A stretch of 64,000 nucleotides of DNA from Zonotrichia leucophrys gambelii (taxonomy: Eukaryota; Chordata; Aves; Passeriformes; Passerellidae): contig NC_088177.1 in the NCBI RefSeq assembly GCF_028769735.1, positions 12,588,599-12,652,598 on the forward strand, written 5' to 3'. Under the pieces are notes generated by a model that saw nothing but the letters and a program-made list of their open reading frames with translations, was not told the origin of the DNA and did no database searches. The translations under genes and the position numbers were made by a program. Below, in pieces: positions 38,412 through 50,170 of this stretch. The stretch's first letter is position 1, and each line of letters opens with the position of its first letter.

Positions 38412-41400
38412 AAGGATTCACAACTGATTTATTACAAAAAAAGCAAAACAAACTCAAGATCTGTTATTTAGAGATGATTGTTTCAGCAGCTGCACCCCAA
38501 AGTACCAGGCTGGAGTCTCCAGCTCAGCCTCTGCACAGGGCAGTATCTCAAATGTTGCACTCAAGCTGCATGTTTCCCATTCCTGTTTCTCTGTGCTTCC
38601 AGAACTATTCATCCAGCTTCCAGAACAGTGAAAAAATTCGTTTTCAAAACAGAAACATGTAAATGGAACTCTTCATATTAAATTCCTATTTGCTTTCCCT
38701 TCAGGAAACTCTGCACTCAGCATGCCAGACACTATTGCTAATTTACCAAACAAATTCACTCAAAGAGAGAATTATTGCAAAGCAGACTGGAATGACTTCC
38801 TGAAAATCACTGGGTTTTGTGCAAAGCATTGGTTCCCCTCAAGGCACAGGGAGAAGGGGGAATGGAGCAGGCAGAGCCACAGTGGAGTCACAGCTTCCCA
38901 GAGCAATCCACTCCTTTTCAAAGCGCTCCAGTGGAACCAGAATGGAACCAGAATTTTTGTTCCACTTTCCAGAGCACAGGATCAGGATCTGTATCCATAA
39001 ACATGCATCCACATGGCACTGTCACAGCATGAGGATGAAGCTAGCCCTCACTAACCGCCATGGCATGCAAGGACAACTTGAAACACACCTGTGTCTCTGG
39101 AGGGGCAGACAGATGTGTGCCAGGACTTACCAACACCACCCAGGAACCTCACTTCCCAGCACTTCCAGCAGAGCTAGAATTTGGAGACATGCAGATTGTT
39201 TCAACATGATAGCTAAGCATGCTTTATTAAAAAAAACCAAAACAACAACAAAAAAACCACCAGGCATTTAAAACACCAAAACAGAATCTCTCCTTTTGAG
39301 ATGGCAGCTCTCACCACAAAGATTCAACCCCAGATGACAGACTGCTAGGAATTTTTCTATCTGATATAATCTAAATATAACTATTTGGTTTTGTTATGAT
39401 ATGGTTAAAAAAATATACTCAGGAGAGTATATCTGAAGCCAACTTTCAACTGGCAAATTTTTTCTTTTCTTTTTTTTATTGCCAAGTTATTATTATCCTG
39501 GAATCCATAGAGATACTAAAAGTCTTTACGATGGAAACACAGTCTTAACTACAGAAAAATAATATTCTGATATTTGAGCACACACTTTTTTTTTTGTTGA
39601 CACCAGATGTTAAAGTAGCTGTAATTCCTGATTTCATAAGGTTGCATATCCTTCTTTATCAGAAGAATACTTGTCTCCAAGAACAAAACAAAAAGCTCAT
39701 GTGTGAGCTGGTCTTCGCCACTAGAGCCACCTGATCCAGGAGATAAACCATGACTCTTCTGGTTTTAGACACTAAATCAACTTTTGTTAAAAAGATCTCC
39801 CTTCATTTAGAGCAGCAAGCCTATTGCTATAGAATGCTTTTTTTCATGGTGACGACAGGAGAGGTGAGCATTGGGGACGAAAAAAGAGAAGGAGTAATTG
39901 CAAGCTCATTAGATAACCTGAACATAATGTAAATATACTGCAGATAAATTCAGTGAGCATTAGGAAAAGTAAACTGAGTGACAAGTTTACCTCATGTTCT
40001 TTTCCTCTCAAAATAAAAACTTAACTATGACTACTAAAGCATTTTCCTTCATTCCATCTCATGAGTTGAAATAACAACACACTTTTTGAGGACAAACATC
40101 GTCCGTGTACTCAAGACCTGACAGCTTTTATCTTCTTTGGTCTTTCTTACACTGCATGGAGGGAATTAGGACATCAACACCAGGACCAAAGTCCTCTGGG
40201 AGAGTGGGAGGAGGAGAGCAGGTTCCTCAGCCAGGTGGCACCTGGGCAGCCTGGATGTCCACTCACACAGCTCCACGCAGTCACCCACCCAGACACTGAG
40301 CTGCTCAGAAGGAAACATTTCACTTGGATTATAGGAGGGAACACATTGCATGGGCAGCAGCCAGCCCCCATGAGCTGCACTTGATTTACTGGGCCTGGCA
40401 CAAAAAAATCCAGGATTTGTGTGCATCCCAAATCCCACTGATTTCACTCCGATCTGAAAATATCAGCCTGATAGGTTTTGGCCCCTACATCCACACCTGC
40501 AAGCACACGGAAGGCAAGAAAACACAGAACAACCAAACATTTGTACTCATTTTCTTTGAGGATCTAGATTTTTCAGACTGGCAGGAAAGATCTCATGCTC
40601 TATACAACTATACAAACTGTAGTTGACACCACAGATCCAATGAACATGGAGATGTATCACTTTAAGATGTATCACAAAAAGAGTAGAAATTTTTGTTTTG
40701 AAAGACAAGTAAACAGTAACAAAAATATTATTTATAGAAGAAGATCAGAAGAGTTCACAGAAGAACAAAGAAGAGCATGATAGAAACTGGGAGCAAGCCA
40801 CATTATTTATGAGGCACTGTGTCAACACAGTAGTTTTTCTCCACAGTGAGTGCTGAGGAGTTTGGGGCCCATCTGCCCCTGACAGAGGTTCAATGTAAAT
40901 TCCTTACAGTACATCATATATATATATTTATCAGTATATCAGTACATCATAGAGAGCTGGCACAGAAATGCACAAAAGGAGCTTGCTACTCGGGGAAGGC
41001 AGCTCAGAGTCCCAGCTGTACCTCTGCTCCAATTAGCCGCTCCATGAACTTTTGTCACAAGAGAAGGCTTTCTGAAAAAAATAAATACATGCTCTGATTA
41101 AGTAAATTGTGAGGAGTTCATTTGCAATTCCACAGTCCCCAAGGGACTCAAGGACCAATCTCTCTGGTGTTTCATCTACAGTAATTTAATAACTTACAAT
41201 GTAAGACCTGTGGCCTACAATGAAGATACCAGGACACATCCTGAGTTTATTATTCACTCACTGACAGAAAGGCACTACCAGGCCAATTTAGGCAAACAAG
41301 ACCTAGCAGTCCCACTACTGATCCAGTGATTAGTACAACAGGCTGCTTTTGCTGCTGGGATCAAGAGCTCCACAGCTAACAGCTTCCACCAGCAAGCAGG

Positions 41401-43906
41401 TTCAGGTCAGGCTTGCAAGAAGACGGAAAACCAAGCATTTCTGCTATTCTAAACACTGTGCTCTGTTTGGGGCTAGATTTTTTAGTTTGTTGTCTTGCAG
41501 CATCTCCTTCCTTTGATTGCCTGGAACTGAGTTGGTCATTACTCTTTCATGTTGCCCCAGCCCTGCAGCATCTCAGAGCTCTGAACAGCAAAGCACTCTT
41601 TTAATGTAGAGTGCATTCAATAATAAGATTAATAAAAACTTCAGCATCTTGAGAGGGCCATCTTGCATCAGCCTAGCAAGAGGCCCAGAATGGAGAGCAA
41701 ACAGTGCTATGAGAACAGGCAGTTCTAAGCCTCTTCTTCTACAAATCAAAGTGAACATCCACGAGAGAATCTCCACTTCCAGGCCACACTGCCAAATATT
41801 TTAAAAGTCACTGCCCTCTTTTAAAGAACTCAAAATTACCTGAACACTGGTCATTTACACATCTGTCATAATTTATCATCTACACATAGAATCTCTTGAT
41901 AAAAAGTATCTTCTTCAGCTCTGGTTACATAAATAGAACATTATATTGGGCTGATCAATATGCTGCTGCAAAGCAAATGGTTTATGTAGGCTGGTGACAA
42001 GCATCCCTCACCACCTAAGGTGTAAACATAAGTGTGACAATTAATTTGTCTCCAACCACTGCAAGAAATAAGGTTTTATCAAGGAAGAAAGAGTCCCACA
42101 ACTGCTAAGAACTTTTGAGATTTGTCTCTGTGGGACACTATAGATGTTTGTGTTAATTTTCAAGTTTTCCACCTAAATATCATCAAATATAAGGCAAAAA
42201 ATATTTAGTTTACCGGTGAAAGGATGCAACTTCAAGGCTCTGATGCAGAATACCTGAGCTCTCTTTTCACAGCAACTGTGGGTATGAGTAATTCAGCTGG
42301 AAATTGTGAGAAAGTGATGAATGACTCGTAGAGTTCTCCAACTGGTTTTCTATGCATCTGCTCCAGTTGATAAACTACAACTTATGTAACTAGGACAAGG
42401 CAATTGAGCAATAAAGACAGCACAGGAAATGCCATTTCTGCCATTAACCAAAATACTCATGGCATTTACATTCTCAAAGAACCATTGGGAAAGTCTGTTC
42501 CTTTTTTTTTTCTTTCTTGAGAACACAAGTGTTTATAAAAATCAGTAACACCTCCTTTTTTTCTCCACCCACATGGACTTGGCAACACATCCCCATATTT
42601 TGTTATGTCAGCTTCAAAAAACCTGCATTGCATTGCTTCAAGGCCTCAAGAAAAGCAAAACAAATAAATTACACACTGATTTAAGATCTGCCTTTTCTCC
42701 TCTGTGTGCCCTGTGCTCAAAGAGAGACTTGGTTCCCCCATAAATCTGGCCCCAATTCAGCTGCTGATGGGAGCTGGCTTATGGGATTAATGTCCATGAT
42801 TTGAACTAATGAACATTTATATGAACATTTATGAATCAGGAAGTCTGTACAGGCACCTGGACAGTGCATGGTGCTATCACCAGTGCCTCTGGGAGGAGTG
42901 TGAGGGCTTTAAGAACCTGCACCAAACAACACTCCTGAGATGAGAACCATGAAAGAAATAACAAAATCACCCAGACATCCCTGGAGGACAGAGGGGCCAT
43001 GAAATGCTGTTTCTCCTAAAAGGCAGCAGTCCCCTGCCTGCCCAAAGAGAGACACAACCACCCACCTCAGACAGTAACTCAGAGTCCAGGACCACAGAAC
43101 ACAGGCAAAATGCTCATTTCAAGAATACCTTTCCTCTCTAGATCCCTTGGCATCAACATAGCTCTGCCTGCATATTTAGGAGCCAGTTTGAGAGCAGACT
43201 GAAACCTGTGGTTTTTATAACACACATAGAATTTTGAAGTTTGTACCCAGAGATCTTCTCCTAACGCAGGTTGTTCTGAGCAAAAGATGAGTTTTGCCCC
43301 AAAGGCTTGACAGCTCCAAGGACAGCAAGGTATGTACTATTCAAAGAGCAGGAAAGGGAATAACCACACCTGAGTGTTAATCCTGCAACAGTCTACAAGC
43401 ACAGGCTCCTTGCTATCCCTAACGAACAGGCTGGCATTGATGCCACAAGATACCTGGTTTTTGCTAAAGGAGAACGACCTCAATCACAACTGGGAAAAAA
43501 CACCCAAAATCAGATTTCATCTTTGACTGGAAAATGCCAAAATGAAAATTTGATACAGTAACTAAAATTATCTGACGTCCAGCATTTAGTAATTCAGGCA
43601 CAGATTTCACTTATACTTAGAGAGTAAATCCTGATTGATGGTGTTAAAGCAGGTGACCTTTCACTGACACATCAAGATTTATAATGCATGTGGTTTAGTG
43701 CAAAATAACTCTCATAAAAAGACTTCCAGAGATTACAGTCCAGGCTCAACTGTTGAACTATCAAGTCTGTAGAACACCATATAAAGAAAGAGTGAACAGA
43801 AATGTCATTTTCCTTTGAAGCACTGCACTTTCAGACCAAGCACAAACTAATCTCTCTCTTTCTGCTGCTTCAATGAGTACACAACAAAACCCACATGAAT
43901 GCTCAC
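38412..43906. other. non-coding, no gene recognised
   Basis: AT-rich DNA with short TA runs at 40,916-40,930 and a small duplicated word (GAACATTTATATGAACATTT) near 42,810. No transposon or exon recognised; a weak exon-like segment at 39,129-39,170 (minus) has a poor acceptor. Confidence 0.6.
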
Positions 43907-43965
43907 CTGCAAGTATATTCACATACCTGCGTTTTTAGATTAATTTGCCAGCTTATATTCATGGT
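43907..43965 (-). other. candidate 59-nt exon with two donors
   Basis: Minus-strand acceptor GACTTCCTACCTGTTTAG is followed by a 59-nt segment ending at donor TTGCAG/GTGAGC. A second donor (ACGCAG/GTATGT) would give 39 nt. The frame beginning at the first base is open: TMNISWQINLKTQVCEYTC, with an N-glycosylation sequon and two cysteines. It would leave two bases, which is compatible in phase with the candidate at 36,346. Unrecognised; may be chance. Confidence 0.22.
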
Positions 43966-44879
43966 CTAAACAGGTAGGAAGTCTCCCTCATCCTGCCCAA
44001 TAGTCACCATATAAATTACACATGAAAATGTACAAGTGACACTGAAGGATCTGCACTTTCTCCCTTTACAAAAAGATCTACAGCTGGCAGGCCATTAATT
44101 TTGTTACACATTGTCTTTGCTCTGCAGGAATCCCTTCATAAATCCCAATACATCAGTAATTATGCCGTAATTTTTAGCAAGGTTTCTATGCTGCTCATGT
44201 GTAGGACAGTCTAGAAAATTTTGGAAAAATCAGTAACAATCTTATCCAAGTTACTACTGTCCCTCCCACAAGCTTTGTAGTGAATAAATGAAAGCAATAG
44301 GCTTGTTATAAAATGGATGCTGTACTAATTTTACCAAGTGAATATAAAGCAGACTTTAATTCTTCTGAGGATTCTAGGTAAAGAATGTCTCAGTAGGAGA
44401 CAATTCCCCACAATATTTAATCTGCCTTTGGAAGCTCTTTCAATGGGAGATGATAATTAATAATACATGCATCTTTTCAGTGAATCAAACAGGGTCTAGA
44501 TTACACATCATCACTTTTCTATCCAGTTTTCCTGCTCCCCTCCTGAATCCACAGTGAAACAGCAGACCCAATTTGATATCCAGGGCCATTGGCAAAGTTC
44601 TGCATGACAGCTCCCTTCCTTAAGGAGGGTAAAGCTGGCAATCAAGAAGCTGAGCCTCACCACCACAGCTGACATCAGGGAGCAGAACACAGAACCTTCC
44701 TCTTTACAGAACAAGAAACAAAACCTATTTATTCCATCTAAGGTTCTCACAGTTATGATTCGTACAACCAAGTAACTGAGGGAAAAGGACTACAGATATA
44801 CTTATCAATTTATACTGTAGAAATCATCTCAGCATGGCAAGTGGGGTAAAACTTAGGAATCTAGTAAGATTATTTAATA

Positions 44880-45480
44880 GTTGTTGTCAATTGATCATAA
44901 AGATTGTTATAATATGAATGTTCATATTTCAAAAGACATGTACAGGTTTTTCTGTCATTCTTTACATTTCTTGATCCAGCACTATATTATTCTTACTCTG
45001 TAAATCACTGCTGCCATAGGAAAAGCTTCCAATGAGAGTTTTTCTGTATGTTCAGGAGCTGTTATCATGGCATGTGAATGCAGCACCATGCAGAAGGGTT
45101 CAGTGATTGATGCACATCAGTGCAAAACTGAATGATGCAGTGCTGATTGTAGGTAGAACATATTTCACTTGCAAACTGTCCAGGTGACAGCTCCATGTAT
45201 TGGCAGACATTTCCCTACTGTTGAGGCTGTTTCTGTTTAACACAATCCAAGTATCAGACTCCAGTGGTGTTTGTATATTGAGTTCCATACAGCTCAGTGG
45301 AGTCATAGATGTGCACACATAGACATGCACATGCATAAATAGCTTTATGAGGAAGGATGTGCAATTAAAAGTTTACTGCAAACCAGTAAAAGGATCAGTG
45401 CTGATCAGTATGGAATATCCTTGGGGAACTTCACAGCAATGCAAATCAGTTCTGTAAGAAATTTTTTATATCCTTAGCAC
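44880..45480. other. segment with reversed strand bias
   Basis: Counting six lines (45,001-45,360) gives A 103, T 106, C 67, G 84, so G exceeds C on the plus strand, while neighbouring intron is C-rich (43,021-43,080: A 19, C 24, G 11, T 6). No coding frame or transposon was recognised here. Confidence 0.4.
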
Positions 45481-46370
45481 TTTGAGGGGGAAAAAGACTT
45501 CCTGAAGAATTTTTCTAAGCAACAGATGGCATTATGAAGCAGGAATAATTCTCCAGTAAAGGACTGAGTTGGTTTAAAACATTCACAGAAATATAGTAAT
45601 TCTCTACAAAATTGTCAGATTCACTTGTAGAAAATCATCTTTATTTTTAGTCTCTGTCCCAAATGGAAAAGAAAAATTAAATCCCTGAGTCATAGCTCAA
45701 GATTCACAAATACAGGACTTAAAGTAGACCATTACATGACTATATAGCAGGAAGTATCTAAGCTATTAGCTTAGAAAAAGTGACAACATTAGCCCAGCAA
45801 GGCATCTTCCAGTATCTCAAATGACATTTTATAAAGATGCACTTTTCCATCCAACTAACAGCATGATTTCACCAGTTGTCACAAAAAAAAAAAAGCATTT
45901 ACATGGCAAAACCAAAATTGAACAACAGCTTTTTCAGTATGGAAAAGGGAAAACAAACATCTGCTTTGCTTTCTGCCTCCCTAGTTAATATATTAAGCTA
46001 AACAATCTGAAAAAGCACCATTTTAAAGCACTGCTATAATATTAGTTATGTCTCTGAGCCATCAAACATTAATGTACAGGACCATGATTAAATCACACAC
46101 AAGACCACTTCATAACACTATTTAAAGCTAGGCTGAAAGAGGTCTTTTTCTAGATTGAAAAATTATGTTGCCCTTAGCCATAAAACTCAAGACAATTTAC
46201 AACCTCTTTAGACCACGAATGTCTGTATGATACACATCAGTAAGTACTTCACGACATTCCCTAGCAAAAGTAATACTGTAAACAATAATTATACTATTAA
46301 TTGGTTATAAGTTTGAAGTCTTGAAACTATTTTGTCATTAACATGCTCTACACCAAACCATAAATCTTAT

Positions 46371-46408
46371 GGGGGAAAAAAGATAAGAAAGGAAAAGGAA
46401 AAAAGAAG
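46371..46408 (+). repeat. homopurine tract
   Basis: Thirty-eight bases of A and G with a single T at 46,384. On the minus strand this is a long polypyrimidine tract ending CCCCCATAAG, so it could act as an unusually strong 3' splice-site tract, although no convincing exon follows it. Confidence 0.8.
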
Positions 46409-48230
46409 CCTCAAGTTGTCAGACACAACAGAGAGCCCTAAGCACCTTTACAGAGGCATTTACAGACCTTCACAACATTCTCAACAGCTGATTTAGTGTG
46501 AAAGCAGGCACCAAAACGCCAACATTGAGGAATAACAAACACCACAGTCACTCAGCTTCCAGATGGGAATGAGTCCCAGCCTGCTTCCCCAAGCCCATTC
46601 CAACCAAAACTCTCTCCACTGCTTCATACATGCTCATGCCTCCAGCAAGTTCCACACAGTGTTAGAACTAACTCCAACTCCCTGACAAAAATGATGTTAC
46701 TGTGCCAGAGTTACTATTTCAAATGTTTCTGCAAAATGTGCTTCTTCCAAGGACTAATCCAAGCACAGCAGAGATAAAATAAAGATTCCTAGCTAAGGGA
46801 AGCCACCTTGCAACCCAATTCACTGAGCTCTTTAGCCCTTTGGCAGGCCCATAGTAATCTCCACCAAGGCAAGACATCCCAGGACTTGTCCATTCCAACT
46901 CTGCAAAATGCACACAAAATACAGAAAGGCTCATACCCCAACCTTCTGCTCACTTTAATACCAATGCATTACTGGAGCAGGAATTCTGTATGTTTAGAAT
47001 TACAGGTCTTCATCAGATTTACACACTGTTAGCAGCAGGATTCCTGGGGAAAAAGAACTGGTGTTCTGGTTTTTGTCCCAACTTTAGAGAGCACCAACAC
47101 AATATGCTAATTGCTAATCATCTCCTCCCTCATTCACTGCTCAAACACTGAGAAAACCTGCATACTCCCAAAACCAAAGCTGCCTGCATCAGACATTGTC
47201 CAAAGGAAGTACCCTAATTATGCCTAATTTAGGATTTACATTTTAATTTCAACTTCAAGACAGCTGGGCTCTTCTCAAGGGAAAACCAAGAGCAGCACAG
47301 TAAATCCTTCACGCACACTCCCCCTGCTTTTTTTCCAAGCTGTTGCTGCGGGGTTTTCACTGGTTGAAGACACCATCAACACACAGCAAAAGAATATTTT
47401 TGCCTTTCAGATTCAGGGAGATAAGAAAATGAGAAGTCTTACTGACAACTTGACCCACTCTTTCAAGACAGTTGTTCCATATTTATGTGGCTGCCCCATA
47501 CCATGTGGTAGAGTACCATTGGCTTGTTTTTAATAAAATACAAACAGTTCAGTTGCATAATGGAAGTTAAGATTGTCTTTAGCAAGGATTGCAGCTGTAG
47601 AACCAACCTCACAGGATGTGGACTTAAAAACTGAAGCAATACATAAAATAAGGTTTTTATGTGGGTTCCTCAGAACTCACTACAATAAATTCACAATAAG
47701 CTTTGATATCAATGCTAACAAGTAATTAAATTGGTGTTCCATTTGTAAGTGCTTTCAAGTTGTGCTTACAAACATTTCAACATGAAACTGACAGAGATAC
47801 ACTCTTTGCAAAGAAGCTGCTCAAAAGAATATACATGATAAAAGCCAGCAATGCTCTTATTGTTGGATCAACATCATGAGAATGAAAGAAATGAACAACT
47901 TTCAGACCTCCTCAAGTTGCTCCAAAGTGTTTGTAAGGAAGGCAACCTGCATTTACATGGCCCCTGGACTAGCAAAGTTTCTTTGGCATGCATTATTCTC
48001 CCAAGATAGCTAAAGACCTTTTAAGGCAGGGCAATGAGCGGGTGAGCTGCAAGGCAGCATCAATCAGGCCTGGATTCAGCAAGAACCAGGAGATCTGCTT
48101 ATTTGTCACAGCACACGCCACAGCTGAGACAGCCACCATACACAGAGCATCACCACACAATTCCAGAAAGCTCCAACCCACACACAGTAACACCTCACCA
48201 CATCAGCAGGCTGCAAGCATCTGCCCTTCT

Positions 48231-48430
48231 TGTCCTTCAGCCCAGCCTTTTATCCCCTGCTGTTGCTGCCCTGCCCATGTGTGCCCTCTGTTCCCTTTGG
48301 TGGTTGGTCAGTGCCCCTGGGCACTCCATGGCTCGTTCCCTTCAACAGCATTCACCTGTCCTGCACAGCTGTGCCCACTGGGGATGAGGCTGGGCCAGCC
48401 CCACTCCCAATCACCACAAACTCTGTGCCT
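48231..48430 (-). repeat. TATA-bearing interspersed repeat, copy 2
   Basis: This is the second copy of the block at 37,275, in the same orientation, with an extra 10 bp (GCTGGGCCAG around 48,388-48,398). The TATA-like box is at 48,246-48,255. The minus-strand sequence downstream of it (to about 48,000) stays G/T-rich and promoter-like but does not match what follows copy 1. It may be an LTR fragment of a young family; the exact family was not recognised. Confidence 0.7.
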
Positions 48431-49615
48431 GCACTTATCCACAGAGCAGCTCCCTCAAGAAAAGGCATCTCCCAGAGCAGCTGTGGGACAGCCAAAACAC
48501 ACCCACACACCTCAGTACTGCCGTGCTCTTTTTACCTGCTGGAGTAAGCAGGTGAGTATTGAGGATGTAGGAGGGGGAGCAGCTTCCTCTTGCTCACCTC
48601 TGGGCAACCACACAGGGTCAGCCTGAATTCCTGATGCCCACGTGCCACCAACTGCTGCCAAGTGGTCAATGACATGAAAAATGGTTGTGTACTGTTCTGC
48701 CCAGATGTCTATTTCCCTAGCAAAATTCTTATCATTCACCTGAAAAGTTTATAACCTTGAGCCTGTCCTTTTTGGGCTGCCGGCACTTGGATGGGGAAAC
48801 ACAAAACAAAATTAAATGTAGGTGAAAATATAATTGTAAGATACTGAGCCAGGCTTATACAAATCACAGTGCCAACCACACAGCTCTATTCTACTAGTAG
48901 TCCAAGCAACCTTTATCTGTTGCACACATGAATATTCAGAGGGAAGTACCTAACACCAGCTGCCCTAAGGAGTAGAATAATGTCACTTGCACACTGCTGC
49001 CATTGCTCACAGCTCTGCCATCCCTGTCACCACCCTGGGTGGCTTTGTGCCTCTGACTGGAGTGCATGGGCTACTTTGTCACTCACCTAGAAAATACCAC
49101 CCTAGTATTGAGCCCTAACATTTCAAGTAGCTCTAATTCAGCTTTCAGCTCGGTTCTTTGTCCTCTAAAAATAACTCACGTTTAATTGCAAATGGCTACA
49201 ATTTTCTAATTCTTTGTGACCCCAAACCTCTAAATCTATTACCCAGAGACAGCCAAAGTAATCCTTAATGAAGGTGTGGGTACAGTGCAGCATGCTAGGG
49301 GCCATCTGGTTGCCAGGTGTTTCCTGGCTTAGCTTTCCTTCACAATACACATCACTCCTCCTCCCCTAATTCCAAGGAAGGCAATTTCTACCTCAGGAAA
49401 GTCCCTCATTAAAGACACAGACAAGGGCTTTTTTGCAAGCAAGTCAGCTGCAGCACAGCAAAGTTCACAGCCCAGAGCAGAAAGCCTAGAAGGGTTGTTT
49501 GTTACCACACAATATGTCCCTGTGACTATCACCAATAGACTGTGCCAGGACTGTTTCTGACTGTTAATAGGAAGTGCAACATTTTCACTGTGACCCAATG
49601 CTTTGTGTCCTTCAC

Positions 49616-49634
49616 AAAAAAAAAAAAAAAAAAA
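49616..49634 (+). repeat. poly(A) run of 19
   Basis: An uninterrupted run of 19 A. It could be the tail of a plus-strand retroposed copy ending at 49,615, but the sequence to the left was not recognised as any gene or SINE. Confidence 0.9.
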
Positions 49635-49804
49635 TTCAATTCCAAAGTAAGAGCAGTTTTTATAATTGTACCATTTATACAGGTGGTACTATTTTACACC
49701 TGTAGAAAAAAGGTGATTTAAAATGTACTAAGCAAGACTGGCAACCAGGATAATTTGATTTCTTTCAGGGAGTAACACAACCTGTCAGAGTGGTTAGATC
49801 CTGT

Positions 49805-50170
49805 GAACTTTATTTTCAAAATGGACTTTATTTTAATAACATGGACTTGAGAGTCCTATGGGCCTGTTCAACAATTGCTTGACCCATAGGGGAATGTGGA
49901 ATACTCGTGATACAGCAGTTCCCCACAAATTAAAAAAACATCTGTTTGGATGTATAGGCTGGCCCATTATCTGTCTTTATGGAGACAGGTACTCCAAGGG
50001 CTGCAAAAGCAGACAAAAAATTATGCTGAATGCCTGAATGTCTTTCACACATTCACCTGTATGGTGAAACCAGGACAGGGTGGAAGCAAAAATACATGTG
50101 GAAAAGGTATCAATCACATAATGAACATATTTCGACCTACCAAATTCAGGAAAATATGTAACATCGGTTT
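49805..50170 (-). pseudogene. endogenous retrovirus pol fragment: decayed integrase core
   Basis: The minus strand encodes, with frameshifts and stops, recognisable pieces of a retroviral integrase catalytic core of the alpha/betaretrovirus-like (class II) type. Visible motifs are DVT..FPEFGR around the first catalytic Asp (codon at 50,163-50,165), KTDNGPAYTSK around the second Asp (49,969-49,971) and GQAIVEQAHRTLK around the catalytic Glu (49,867-49,869). The second Asp and the Glu are about 34 codons apart, as in the DDE family. The Glu block is in another frame from the two Asp blocks, and a stop follows it, so it cannot be functional. The zinc-binding N-terminus, the rest of pol, and both LTRs were not found next to it. 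It is a fossil insertion in the sense orientation of the inferred host transcript. Confidence 0.85.

Noticed and set aside
47988..48626. Plus-strand frame of 212 codons, followed inside it by a perfect CAG/GTGAGT donor at 48,551
   Set aside because: It reads antisense through the TATA-bearing repeat; Ser/Pro/Cys/His-rich composition reflects A/C-rich DNA. No family motif was seen.
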